From Methylobacterium sp. Leaf125 (GTDB lineage Bacteria; Pseudomonadota; Alphaproteobacteria; Rhizobiales; Beijerinckiaceae): a stretch of DNA of 64,000 bases. Within the stretch, counting starts at the first letter, position 1, and every line of letters begins with the position of its first letter. Of this stretch, positions 44,812 through 53,978 are shown piece after piece. The notes under the pieces were generated by a model. The model had not been told where the DNA came from. It did no database searches and saw nothing but the letters and a program-made list of their open reading frames with translations. A program made the position numbers and the translations under genes. The DNA lies in the NCBI RefSeq assembly GCF_001423085.1, contig NZ_LMNU01000004.1, forward strand, positions 162,796-226,795, written 5' to 3'.

Positions 44812-46772
44812 CGTTGCACGCACTAACCTCCGCTCGGCACACAGGCGCTCAAACCAACCTAACCAGGATGATCGAGAAAGCTCGCAAAGCCGGGGCCTTC
44901 GGCTCGATCGTGTTCGAGTCCCCGGTGTGGAGCGTCGATCTCGTTAAGACCAAACGCGCGTCCAGCGGGCGAGCGCAGGTGCACAAACTTTATTTCACCG
45001 AATCCAAGGCCGGGTCCCGTAGCGAGGAGGACCGCCAGCCGCTCCGGGAGCCGTTTGGCGCCTTCCTGAAGGCCATCGTCCGGCTGCGCGAAGATGCGGC
45101 TCCGAAGCACCTTGATGACCACGCCACCCTGCTTCGTGCCGGACGTTACCTGCACGCCGAGATGGAGAGCATTGGCTACGACCCGTGCCTGCTCCTCCCT
45201 GATCATTTCGATGCCGCTGCGCGTGCTTCCGTGAAGGCCGACGCCGGCTCAACGGCCTACGCCCTCGGCAAAAAGCTGGTCGAGATCGCGGACTGGATCA
45301 ACCGCTATAATACGGCCCGCGTTCGCATCGACTTCCGGAATCCGAACCCGCGGATAGACGATACGAACGCGCGAATCGGAAAGGACGCTGATGCGCGTCG
45401 CGCGGCCAAGCTGCCGAGCGACGCGGCCCTCGACGCGCTGGCCGAGATTGCCAACCTGGTAACCGAGGATGTCGACGTCCTTCGCATGCGGACCATCGAG
45501 CTACTGGTCTGCGGCGGTTGGCGGATCAACGAGCTCCTGAGCATCCCCGCCGACTGCGAGGTGGAGGAAGCCGCCTACGAAAACGGGAAGCCCGTCCTCG
45601 GGGCGGACGGGCAGCCGGTCGTGCATTATGGCATTCGGTACTATGGCGAGAAGGGCGCCCCACCCTTGCCGAAGTGGATCCCAACGCCGCTTGTCGACGT
45701 CGCCCGCAGGGCCGTGGCGGACATTCGCCGCATCACGCAGCCTACTCGTGATGCGGTGATTTGGATGGCCGCGAACCCCGGGCGGATCATGGTCCCGGGC
45801 TTCATCGACGCTGACCTCGAAACGATGATGCCCCCGCAGGAAGTCGGCGCCGCGCTTGGGTTCGCCGGCCGGTCGGCGGGGCTCCAGTGGTGCCGAACCT
45901 GGAACATCCCGCTCCATGGCACCAAAGCGATCTTGGTGCGGCGGCGGGACGTGGCTGCCGCCATCCGGGCCGAGATCCCGTCACCACCGGCCGACATCCC
46001 ATTGGAGCTGTCGGAGTACATGTTTCTGACGCCAGCGAACTTCACCCACGCCGACCGCGCTACGATCCCTGGCTCGGTCCGGTTCGTAACCGACGGCATG
46101 ATCGCGAGCTTCATCGGAGGCCACAGCGAGACACGGTCGGTTTTCGACCGGTTCGGGAAATCGGATGCGGGTGGCCAGCCGATCCGGATGAACAGCCACC
46201 AGTTCCGCCACTGGCTGAACACCCTGGCTCAGCACGGCGGCATGAACCAGCTTGAGATCGCCCGCTGGTCGGGGCGTAAGGACGTCTCGCAAAACGCTGC
46301 CTACGACCACGTCTCGGGTGCGCAGCTCGCCTCACGGCTGCGGGACCTGGTCGAGGCGGGCCAGATCAAGGGTCCCCTGGCGCAGGCGCACGCGCGCCTG
46401 GCGCCCCGGGACAGATCCCGGTTCCTTGAGGCGCAAATCGCGACGGCGCACGTCACGGACATCGGGCTGTGCATCCACGACTGGAGCCTCGCACCGTGTG
46501 CGAACCATGGTGCCTGCGCCGATTGCGGCGAGCACGTCGTCCTCAAGGGAGATGAGAGGCAGCGTGAGGCAGCGGTGCGTCTGTTGGACGAGACCAAGTT
46601 CCTGCTCGGACGGGCTGAGGAAGAGGCTGCCGACGAGACCTATGGGGCAGCGAGGTGGGTCGAGTCCCAACGTCGAGTCGTGTCAGGGCTGGAGAGGATC
46701 GTCGCCGTTCATTCGGACGTCGCCGTCCCCGAAGGGACCTTGGTTCACGTCCCGCCAGCGCCAGTAGCGTAG
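44808..46772 (+). CDS. tyrosine recombinase 3 of a trio
   Basis: The 654-residue protein overlaps the previous gene (ATGA). Catalytic residues appear complete: arginine in CGGWRINELLS (about residue 238), the HxxR box in NSHQFRHWLNTLA (about 465), and tyrosine in SQNAAYDHV (about 498). The C-terminal part has a likely zinc knuckle (CIHDWSLAPCANHGACADC). The large size and the trio setting resemble the biggest recombinase of GInt islands or TnpB of Tn554-like elements. This is a comparison of architecture, not of searched sequence. Confidence 0.88.
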   Translation: MTLHALTSARHTGAQTNLTRMIEKARKAGAFGSIVFESPVWSVDLVKTKRASSGRAQVHKLYFTESKAGSRSEEDRQPLREPFGAFLKAIVRLREDAAPKHLDDHATLLRAGRYLHAEMESIGYDPCLLLPDHFDAAARASVKADAGSTAYALGKKLVEIADWINRYNTARVRIDFRNPNPRIDDTNARIGKDADARRAAKLPSDAALDALAEIANLVTEDVDVLRMRTIELLVCGGWRINELLSIPADCEVEEAAYENGKPVLGADGQPVVHYGIRYYGEKGAPPLPKWIPTPLVDVARRAVADIRRITQPTRDAVIWMAANPGRIMVPGFIDADLETMMPPQEVGAALGFAGRSAGLQWCRTWNIPLHGTKAILVRRRDVAAAIRAEIPSPPADIPLELSEYMFLTPANFTHADRATIPGSVRFVTDGMIASFIGGHSETRSVFDRFGKSDAGGQPIRMNSHQFRHWLNTLAQHGGMNQLEIARWSGRKDVSQNAAYDHVSGAQLASRLRDLVEAGQIKGPLAQAHARLAPRDRSRFLEAQIATAHVTDIGLCIHDWSLAPCANHGACADCGEHVVLKGDERQREAAVRLLDETKFLLGRAEEEAADETYGAARWVESQRRVVSGLERIVAVHSDVAVPEGTLVHVPPAPVA

Positions 46773-46816
46773 GCTCAGCGACGTCCGTCTATCCCTCATC
46801 GCCGGACCATCCGCGG

Positions 46817-47506
46817 CTACCACTGCATGGACATGCGCCGTGGAACCCGTATGGCCTTCGGCAGGTCGTCCAACGAGCCCGCCACCAGGTGGATGAGTGT
46901 AGCCGAGACAGCGCCATCGTCGCCTGAGCCGCCGATGCGGACGCGACGCGTTCCGGCACACAAGCCGATACCCGCGGCAGCTAAGGTGTCGATCAGCTCC
47001 TGGAAATCGGAGTTGACGCCGAGCTTCTGGGTCTCGCTGTAGCAGTCGTGGACGTCGCCGTAGTCCTGGAAATAATCGCGCAGCGTTGCCAGTGCCTGCT
47101 CCGCGGAGGGTGACATGTCGACGAGCTGGGAATGTTGCCAGCCTTCGGCCAGGTCGGCGAGCTCACGCAGCTGACGGCCGCCGACGATGGGCTTGATTTC
47201 GACCTCGACTGTCTCGCGCAGAAGCCGCTCGTGCTCCGCCCTGATCCGCTCGAAGTTCGGCAGGGGCCAGGGCATGTTAAAGGCATCCAGAACCTGAAAT
47301 TCCAACGCGCCTGCTAGGGCCCTTCGCGTATCGGTACTGCTCGGTTCGCCGCGTTCGACCCGCTGCACCGTGCGGACCGTCACCTTGGCGATCTCCGCCA
47401 GCGTCTCCTGCGTCCAGCCGCGATTGTCGCGAAGGGCCGCTACGACGGCGCCGATCTCACGGCTGGTCAGCAAGCGGTCGAGTTGGTCTGTGTCCGTCTC
47501 GCTCAT
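46817..47506 (-). CDS. XRE-family helix-turn-helix regulator
   Basis: The 229-residue protein has an N-terminal HTH of the Cro/cI type (VVAALRDNRGWTQETLAEIAKVTVRTVQRVERGE, residues about 20-55). The C-terminal region of 160 residues (for example QLRELADLAEGWQHSQLVDMS) is unrecognised. It lies 163 bp downstream of the ABC-3C ATPase gene on the same strand and is convergent with recombinase 3. The GAAGGGGTT site supports ATG 47506. It may control the defence operon or the recombinases. Confidence 0.8.
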   Translation of the reverse strand: MSETDTDQLDRLLTSREIGAVVAALRDNRGWTQETLAEIAKVTVRTVQRVERGEPSSTDTRRALAGALEFQVLDAFNMPWPLPNFERIRAEHERLLRETVEVEIKPIVGGRQLRELADLAEGWQHSQLVDMSPSAEQALATLRDYFQDYGDVHDCYSETQKLGVNSDFQELIDTLAAAGIGLCAGTRRVRIGGSGDDGAVSATLIHLVAGSLDDLPKAIRVPRRMSMQW

Positions 47507-47669
47507 CGGTGAACCCCTTCGTTCGTATGGAAGGAGTTTGCCTCGATCTGTCTGGATCGGCCACGACAGGGACCCGACAGCCAATTCCCTGGCCTTAGGG
47601 CCCCGCCAGCCCCGAGGGGGACGTACGCCGGCCCGGCTCCCGGGATGCGGACCCAGTCCGAGCCGGATG

Positions 47670-49535
47670 TCAGACGAGGAAGAATCCTTTCCGGTCGCCG
47701 ATGCCCCTCTCGCCGGCGAACACCGTGATCGACGCGTCGTCGCCCAGCGGTATCGGGGGCGCATCGTTCTCGATGATGACGTACTGGATGTCGCCGGAGG
47801 TACGGATCAGGTACTCGTAGAAATGGTGCTTGAGCTGGGTCTCGTTCAGGACCTTCTCGTCCTCCGACAATTCACCGTGCTTGGACGTATGGGGGTCGCG
47901 GAAGCTCAAAAGCGGGCTGTCGAGGGCGATGATCCCGGGATGAGGCCGACCGTGCCGACGGCAGTAAACCAACACGGCGATCTTGAATGCCGCATGCATC
48001 AGGGCGCGGACGCCCTTGCCGTTCCCGCGCCGGTTCTCGCCGTTCAGCAGGATGTCGTGGGTCTTCGCATCGAATGAAACCCGCGGGGCCCCCGGAAACT
48101 GCCAGGCATGCAGCACGGCTTGAACGTCCTCCGCGAACTCATCTCCGACCGGGCCGGCGACGCCTGCCGAGACGCTTCCGCGAGCCACTGTGGTCGGCTT
48201 GAACGCCGCGATCTCGACCCGGCGCGATTGCAAGTCCTCGATACGCCGAACTACCGATAGGCCCCGCCGAATGTGTTCCCGCGCTTGGTCGAGGCGCTCA
48301 TAGGAAGCACGGGTTGAGCTCTCTAGGGGCTGCTCGGCCACAATGGACGCCTCTATTTTGAGGACCCGGTCCGCGAGTTCGACGATCGACGCGTCGAGGT
48401 CTTCGCGCCTCTCGATCAGGGTCGCGATCGTCCGCTGCAGGTCGGCCTGCTCCGAGCGAACCTTGGCAACCTCGGCCTGGACCGCCGTGTAGGTCTTTTC
48501 GACCTCCTCCAGACCATGGATCCGTGGTTGATCCTCCGGTGCTGCGCCGCAATGTGGGCACGTCCGCTTCGAGCCGGCGAGTAACGCAGCGCCGCCCTCC
48601 GCCAGGGCGGCGAGCCGCGTAATGTCGTTATCGTAGACCGAAGCCAGCAGGTCGAAGCGGCCGAGCGTCAGGACGATCTCGGAAAGTCGGTCCTGCAGCG
48701 CGGCCGCCTCTTCCAGGACGATCCGACGGTTGGCCCGCAACGCGTCGATCCTCTCCTGCCGGTAGGAAGCCTCGGCTCCCACCGAGGCGAGGGTCACGGA
48801 GATCCGTTCCTCCTGGTCGGAGAGGTCCGCGCTGTCCGGCCAGGCCTGCAGCTCCACGTTCGCCTCGCCTATGAGCTCGTCGATGAGCTCCAGCTTGCCG
48901 GCGTTGCCCCTGCGCTGTGTCTTGGCGTCCTCCGTGGCGACCGTGGCAGAGCCATCGATCCCGGTCAGGAGGAACTTGAAGACGTTCCTGTCGAGTGTGT
49001 CGCCGGAGTGCCGGTCCAGCTGGATCGGGGTCCACTCGGCCATCATGCTCGTCTCGTCCGTAAGGACGTACGGGGCGAAGTGGCGGATCGTGAAGGCGCT
49101 TTTCTCCGCCAACAGCGTTCGGTCGATCCGTCGATCCACGATGCCAAGCTCGTTCAGAAGATAGCCCGAGAGGGTGGGTGTCTTGGCCTTGTGATCGGCA
49201 GAAAGGGTACGGACGTGCGGTCCGGGAGCCCTGAGGTCTACGTCGCCCTCGTACAGGACGTAGTTACCGCCGGACACCGGCCTGGCGATCGTGACCCGGC
49301 CACTCGTTGGCAGGTCGAGGCTCAGCCAGACGCGATCGTAGCCGGCCAGCATCCGGATCTCGGGAAGGGGCGAGCCGCCTCCGAACATGAAGTCGAGGGC
49401 CGCGAGGATGAACGACTTGCCCGCGCTGGAGGCCCCCCAAACTAGGTTCAGTCCATCAACGAAAGCGAGATCCGTGACGGGTACGTCGGGGCCGGTCAGA
49501 GCCAACCGACGCAGGATGAAGCGTGGAGGGGACAT
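47670..49535 (-). CDS. ABC-three-component system ATPase (DUF3732-like, Rad50-type)
   Basis: The 621-residue SMC/Rad50-like ATPase has Walker A WGASSAGKSF (residues 33-42), a long coiled coil interrupted by a zinc-hook-like CPHC (about 326), and Walker B with D-loop GIIALDSPLLSF (about 535). A histidine-free switch strand YVIIENDAPP follows. This architecture is that of DUF3732 ATPases, which occur with a middle component and an effector in ABC-3C conflict systems. ATG 49535 follows the middle-component stop by 2 bp. It probably senses or clamps foreign nucleic acid and licenses the partner nuclease (inference from family). Confidence 0.85.
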   Translation of the reverse strand: MSPPRFILRRLALTGPDVPVTDLAFVDGLNLVWGASSAGKSFILAALDFMFGGGSPLPEIRMLAGYDRVWLSLDLPTSGRVTIARPVSGGNYVLYEGDVDLRAPGPHVRTLSADHKAKTPTLSGYLLNELGIVDRRIDRTLLAEKSAFTIRHFAPYVLTDETSMMAEWTPIQLDRHSGDTLDRNVFKFLLTGIDGSATVATEDAKTQRRGNAGKLELIDELIGEANVELQAWPDSADLSDQEERISVTLASVGAEASYRQERIDALRANRRIVLEEAAALQDRLSEIVLTLGRFDLLASVYDNDITRLAALAEGGAALLAGSKRTCPHCGAAPEDQPRIHGLEEVEKTYTAVQAEVAKVRSEQADLQRTIATLIERREDLDASIVELADRVLKIEASIVAEQPLESSTRASYERLDQAREHIRRGLSVVRRIEDLQSRRVEIAAFKPTTVARGSVSAGVAGPVGDEFAEDVQAVLHAWQFPGAPRVSFDAKTHDILLNGENRRGNGKGVRALMHAAFKIAVLVYCRRHGRPHPGIIALDSPLLSFRDPHTSKHGELSEDEKVLNETQLKHHFYEYLIRTSGDIQYVIIENDAPPIPLGDDASITVFAGERGIGDRKGFFLV

Positions 49536-49537
49536 GC

Positions 49538-50029
49538 TCAAGCTCGCCGAGCGGCCCCCGTCGCAACCTCGAACGCCTCCGCCCAATCACCGATCCGTGC
49601 GCGTACGCGCTCCTTGAAGCCGACCTTCGTGTGTCGTGACACCTCGTCCCCGATCCAGGCAGAGCAACGCTTGAGGTGCTCGGAATACGGCGTCTCCAGC
49701 AGCTCCATGTAGGCCGCCGCCTCGTCGGTTGCCTGGTAGGTGATCCCGTCCGCATCGTGCGCCTCAGCGACGAGATGGCATTGCTGCATCAACCGCAGGC
49801 TGTCTTCGACCAAGCGGCGTCGAACGAGGAGCTCGCCTATCCTGCCGGGGACGGCGGTGTGGAGGCTCGGCGGCCCGCCATGATCGCCGGTATGCACGAC
49901 GACGTGGTCGAACAGCACCATCTCGGGGAGGTCGGCTCTCACCGGACGCAGGTGCTCAAGCACGATCACCGCCCGGATGCCCGTCTCCAAGGTCGAGTTA
50001 TAGAGGTGACCGAACCCGTCGAGCCTCAT
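49538..50029 (-). CDS. ABC-three-component system middle component
   Basis: The 163-residue protein reads LYNSTLETGIRAVIVLEHLRP, LFDHVVVHTGDHGGPPSLHTAVPGRIGELLVRRRLVEDSL and YMELLETPYSEHLKRCSAWIG, the conserved pattern of ABC-3C middle components, a small winged-helix-like family. It links the ATPase to the effector. Its ATG overlaps the TGA of the nuclease gene (ATGA), and it ends 2 bp before the ATPase start. Translation from 50071 is possible but would overlap the upstream gene more. Confidence 0.85.
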   Translation of the reverse strand: MRLDGFGHLYNSTLETGIRAVIVLEHLRPVRADLPEMVLFDHVVVHTGDHGGPPSLHTAVPGRIGELLVRRRLVEDSLRLMQQCHLVAEAHDADGITYQATDEAAAYMELLETPYSEHLKRCSAWIGDEVSRHTKVGFKERVRARIGDWAEAFEVATGAARRA

Positions 50030-51078
50030 GGCATCCACTTCATCGTTCCCTCGTTGGCGAGATGGTGACACACGCCTTGTCGCACGGGTCCCCGTGCCAG
50101 CTTGCCTCCGATCGCAGCCGGCATGATCGACGCATGGTCCATCACGGCGCAGAGCCGCTCGAACCCGGTGGGATGCCTACGGCGATGGAGGCCTATCACG
50201 CCATGATAGATCTCCGTCTCGAAAGCCGCGAGCGCGGCCGGATGGGTGTTGTCCCTGTGGAAACGCTTAAAGACGGACGCCTCGAAGAAGCGCGTGCGCT
50301 GGTCGCCGAGGTCGGGGCCGAACTCAGAATCGGACAGGACGGCCTCGACGGTCGCGAACGTCGCCCCGCGGGCCTCGCCATAAGCCCGCCGCAGCTGGTC
50401 GATGTATCGGATCTCCTCAGGCTGCAACGCCACCGGAGCCACGCCGGCAGGGGCGTCCCCGGGCAACACGCCGAGCACCTTGGTCAGCGCAGGCCCGGCC
50501 GCGGCGTGCTTCACGATGCCGGGCGACGCCAGGTATTCGATCTGCCCGAAGTCGTAGCCCTCGATGGCGGCCCTGAGTTGGGGGGTCAGAGGGGTCTTGA
50601 TGCCGCCGCGGGCCGTGATGCCCTTCAGGCAGTGGTCATCCCATTCATCGAGCAGCTTGGCCTTGAGCTTGGACGGGTTCAGGATCAGGTCCCTCAACGG
50701 ACCGGCGACGCCGCGTGGGGCGACGAAGATGTATTCGGTCGGCAAGGTCGCGTAGGCACCCCCGAGGTGGTGGTGGAACAGCTTGCCGAGCTCGACGAGG
50801 GCCTCGGGCAGTCCGAGGGCGCTACCCTTGGTCTTTCGCTTGCACTGGTAGAGGTGCCAGGGGCCCTCGTGCTTCGCGGATGTCATGAACCCGACGACGT
50901 CACGGCCCTTGTCGTTGGCCTGACCCATTCGGTAGACACCGTGGTAATTGCGGCCGATGCGGTCGGCGAAGAGCTCGATGAACTCCTCCAGATCCTCGTC
51001 GTCCAACTCCTTGAGGCGAATGGCGAGGCTGATCACGATCCTGTTCCGGAAGGAGTGCCAGGCTACGTGCCCGGACAT
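50026..51078 (-). CDS. ABC-three-component system effector, PD-(D/E)XK-like nuclease
   Basis: The 350-residue protein has an N-terminal restriction-endonuclease-like fold. A helix (DLEEFIELFADRIG) is followed by GRDVVGF and then HLYQCKRK at about residues 59-81, the D...QxK pattern of Mrr-type nucleases. The C-terminal half (RYIDQLRRAYGEARGATF, FFEASVFKRFHRD) fits the domain shared by ABC-3C effectors. It is the first gene of the operon and the predicted toxic component. ATG 51078 is the best start, but the ribosome site is weak and the frame extends to 51315, overlapping the resolvase. Confidence 0.82.
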   Translation of the reverse strand: MSGHVAWHSFRNRIVISLAIRLKELDDEDLEEFIELFADRIGRNYHGVYRMGQANDKGRDVVGFMTSAKHEGPWHLYQCKRKTKGSALGLPEALVELGKLFHHHLGGAYATLPTEYIFVAPRGVAGPLRDLILNPSKLKAKLLDEWDDHCLKGITARGGIKTPLTPQLRAAIEGYDFGQIEYLASPGIVKHAAAGPALTKVLGVLPGDAPAGVAPVALQPEEIRYIDQLRRAYGEARGATFATVEAVLSDSEFGPDLGDQRTRFFEASVFKRFHRDNTHPAALAAFETEIYHGVIGLHRRRHPTGFERLCAVMDHASIMPAAIGGKLARGPVRQGVCHHLANEGTMKWMP

Positions 51079-51199
51079 TGAGGAGCCTGCATTTGGGATC
51101 GAAGCCTGAAAGCGCTTCGACTGGGACCGGGTGCACGCAATCCCTATCCTTTTCCAACATAGGGCAAATCGCGGCGGGCCGCAGGGACCAACCGGTAGC

Positions 51200-51805
51200 T
51201 TATGGCGGCGAGGCAGACGATTTTGTAGGGACGGTCGGTTGCCGTGCAAGGGTGCGATAAACGGTGGGCCGCGAGACGGTGAACAGCTCGGCCAAGTCGC
51301 CGATCGCATACTCACCGGTGTCGTGCATCCGCCGCAGCTCCCGCTGTTGCTTGTCGGACAGCTTGGGCTGCTTGCCCCGGAGCTTACCCCGGGACCTGGC
51401 GATTGCCATGCCCTCGCGGGTTCGCAAACGAATCAGGTCGCTTTCGAACTCGGCGAATGTCGCGAGAATGTTGAAGAACATCCGCCCCATCGGATCGGTC
51501 GGATCGTAGATGCTCGCCCCAAGGGCCAACTTGATCCCTCGGGCGACGAGGGCGTCGGCGATGCCGCGGGCATCCGGGACCGATCGGGCGAGACGGTCGA
51601 GCTTCGGGACCACCAGCGTGTCGCCGGTCCGGACGGCGGCCAGCGCTTGGGCCAGGCCGGGGCGGGCTTTGTTCGTGCCGGTTAGCCCGTGGTCGGTGTA
51701 GATCCGGTCAGGGGCGACCCCCAGGCCTTCAAGCGCCGCCCGTTGTGCAGTCAGGTCCTGCCGGTCGGTTGAGCAACGGGCGTAGCCGATGAGGATCGTC
51801 GTCAT
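51200..51805 (-). CDS. serine recombinase (resolvase/invertase family)
   Basis: The 201-residue protein has the catalytic serine in GYARCSTDRQDLTAQ, the arginine pair in VPKLDRLARSVPD, and a long E helix (MFFNILATFAEFESDLIRLRTREG). A C-terminal HTH (YAIGDLAELFTVSRPTVYRTL) completes it. It resembles Tn3-type resolvases and DNA invertases. No transposase accompanies it, so it may resolve island dimers or be a remnant. It is 121 bp upstream of the nuclease gene on the same strand. Confidence 0.92.
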   Translation of the reverse strand: MTTILIGYARCSTDRQDLTAQRAALEGLGVAPDRIYTDHGLTGTNKARPGLAQALAAVRTGDTLVVPKLDRLARSVPDARGIADALVARGIKLALGASIYDPTDPMGRMFFNILATFAEFESDLIRLRTREGMAIARSRGKLRGKQPKLSDKQQRELRRMHDTGEYAIGDLAELFTVSRPTVYRTLARQPTVPTKSSASPP

Positions 51806-52097
51806 GCTCGGGAGTGTACGTTTGGCCCCCCGTCATTGAAAGGATCAGCGTACGGGTCTTATGAGACGACCGCTTCCTTCGGGAGGACTTCATCCCGGTG
51901 GGCGAGGCCCGCGTGTCCGTTGGACGACCGTCTACCGGACACGCGGGGAACGACCGAATTGGGTGGGGTTCTGCCCGTCCGCTTCTGGACGGAGAATGGG
52001 GCTAACGACCTTTTGATCGGCTAAGTTTTCATTGTCCGCCGCCGCCCGTAAGATGATGATCGAGTTCACCTTTCGAAGCCGGCTGCACGCGAGCGGC

Positions 52098-53024
52098 TCA
52101 GATACCCGCATACCAAGCGTAGCCCTGGTCCTCCCAGTAGCCACCCTTGCCCTCGCCAAAATGGGCGAAGCTCTCGACCACCTCGATGCGCATTACGTAC
52201 TTGGCCTGCTTGTAGCCGAGGTTGCGTTCGACCCGTAGGCGCAGCGGGGCGCCGTTCGCGATGGGAAGCGCCTTGCCGTTCATGTCGTAGGCGAGGATCG
52301 TCTGCGGGTGGAACGCGTCCACGAGGTCGATACTCTCATAGTACCGGACGGGCGTCCCGCCGCTGGCCGCGGTGTCCTCCGGCGCCTGCTGGCCGCCGGA
52401 ATCCTTCCTACTCTCCCCTCCGCCCGACTGCTTAGTCATGGCCGGGTTGGTATTGCCGGCGGGGGGCGCCTCGTCGGTATCCTCACCGTCTCCGCCGCCT
52501 TCGAGCGCACTGCCCTGGTCCATGGTGTCCGCGCAATGAAACACCACGTAGCGCGCCTCGGGCTTCAGCTTGGCGCGGGACAGGAGGTCGGCGAGCGGCA
52601 CGCCGGTCCATTTGCCGATGGCGCTCCAGCCCTCGACGCAATCGTGCCGGGTGACCTGGGTGCGGGCGGGAAGCGTGCGAAGCTCGGCCAGGGACAGCCG
52701 GAAGGGTACCTCCACGAGGCCGCCGACCTCAAGGTGGTACTTGGCGAACTTGCCCTTTGCCAGGGCCTTGTAGTCTTTGTCCGGCGGATCCTCGGTGCCG
52801 TTCGGCTTGAACCACGGCGAGATGTCGGACTCGGCGTATTCTGGCGCCAGCGTCCGGTCGGTCAGGAGCAGGCGTTGGACGAACAGGTTGGCGTCCTCGC
52901 CGGTCTTGAGCGTGCGCTGGAACCAGTCCGCGTTGCCTAGGCGGTCGCACCCGCCGAGCATGGCCGCCGCGGCCGTGGCGGACGCTCCCCTTAGGAGAGC
53001 ACGTCGGCTCGGAAGGGAGTTCAT
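52098..53024 (-). CDS. Tat-exported molybdopterin oxidoreductase (YedY/sulfite-oxidase-like)
   Basis: The 308-residue product starts with a twin-arginine signal (SRRALLRGASATAAA) and a lipobox-like GGC. The molybdenum-ligating cysteine lies in RHDCVEGWSAIGKW, and SIDLVDAFHPQTILAYDMNGKALP follows, as in the sulfite oxidase superfamily. A 50-residue glycine/acid-rich insertion (GGGDGEDTDEAPPAG onward) interrupts the domain. The start overlaps the cytochrome b stop (ATGA). With the cytochrome and the methionine-rich peptide it resembles the YedY1 methionine sulfoxide reductase system. Confidence 0.85.
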   Translation of the reverse strand: MNSLPSRRALLRGASATAAAAMLGGCDRLGNADWFQRTLKTGEDANLFVQRLLLTDRTLAPEYAESDISPWFKPNGTEDPPDKDYKALAKGKFAKYHLEVGGLVEVPFRLSLAELRTLPARTQVTRHDCVEGWSAIGKWTGVPLADLLSRAKLKPEARYVVFHCADTMDQGSALEGGGDGEDTDEAPPAGNTNPAMTKQSGGGESRKDSGGQQAPEDTAASGGTPVRYYESIDLVDAFHPQTILAYDMNGKALPIANGAPLRLRVERNLGYKQAKYVMRIEVVESFAHFGEGKGGYWEDQGYAWYAGI

Positions 53025-53902
53025 GACCGGGGCTCCGCGGCGACGGCGACCGGCTCGACCTTGCGCTCGATCACGAACCAGCCGGTGAGCATACCGCGCA
53101 TGTTGTTCCAGAACCCGGAGAGCAGGACGAGTGCGACGTGCACGACGACGAACAGGACCAGCAGCGCTGCTACGACGAAGTGGATCGTACGGGCAGACTG
53201 GCGCCCGTCGAACAGGGTCAGCAGGAACGGGAAGGCCGCGTTCATCGCCGGCGACATCGCGAGCCCGGCCAGCACCTGAACCGGCAGGAGCACGAACAAC
53301 ACGACGAGGTAGGTGAGCTTCTGGATGACGTTGTAGCGCTTGGCCTCGTCGCCCTGGGGGAAGCGCAGCGTCAGGTGCTCCCACACCGACGCGCCGAAGT
53401 GCCGGACTTGGTCGCGCGACGGGATCACCCGGAACCGAAGCTGTCCGCTGACCAACCCGTAGAAGAGGTAGGCGAGCCCGTTCAGGACGAAGGCCCAGGC
53501 GAAGAAGAAGTGCCAGCTACGACCGCCGGTGAGGTCCTGGTCGCTCGGCAGGGTCGTCCATGCCGGGAAGCCACGGTCGGCCGGCTCGCCGTTCGCACCG
53601 ACCGAGGAGCCGAGCCAGCCGGTGGTGTCGAAGGTCGTTCCGAAGATCGTGGTGACGCCCTTGGGCGGGTCGTCCTCGGTGGAGGACATCGCCATCAGCG
53701 GCGTATCGAAGGTTGAGACGTTGCCCCAGTACAGAGCCGGATGGGCGTTGAAGATCTGCAGGCCGCTCATCAGCAGGACCAGCAGGCAGACCGCGTTGAC
53801 CCAGTGCGTGACGCGGATGACGGCAGGGTGCCGGAACATCCAACGACGGCGCTCGACCTCGCCGGTCTCGGGCGCGGAACGGGTCAGGTAGGTGCTGGCC
53901 AA
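53021..53902 (-). CDS. cytochrome b561-type membrane subunit
   Basis: The 293-residue protein has four membrane helices, with candidate haem histidines in RVTHWVNAVCLLVLL, SWHFFFAWAFVLNGLAY and RTIHFVVAALLVLFVVVHVALVLL. It fits the Ni/Fe-hydrogenase b-type/cytochrome b561 family (PF01292) that passes electrons from quinol to a periplasmic enzyme. It is translationally coupled to the molybdopterin subunit, its likely partner. A roughly 60-residue periplasmic loop separates helices 1 and 2. Confidence 0.88.
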   Translation of the reverse strand: MASTYLTRSAPETGEVERRRWMFRHPAVIRVTHWVNAVCLLVLLMSGLQIFNAHPALYWGNVSTFDTPLMAMSSTEDDPPKGVTTIFGTTFDTTGWLGSSVGANGEPADRGFPAWTTLPSDQDLTGGRSWHFFFAWAFVLNGLAYLFYGLVSGQLRFRVIPSRDQVRHFGASVWEHLTLRFPQGDEAKRYNVIQKLTYLVVLFVLLPVQVLAGLAMSPAMNAAFPFLLTLFDGRQSARTIHFVVAALLVLFVVVHVALVLLSGFWNNMRGMLTGWFVIERKVEPVAVAAEPRS

Positions 53903-53978
53903 ACGGTCTTCCTTGAAGTCATGGCCATCGGGGTGGAGGCCCCATGCCGGGGCCTCCGAAAGCGCATGGCGCTTGGGA

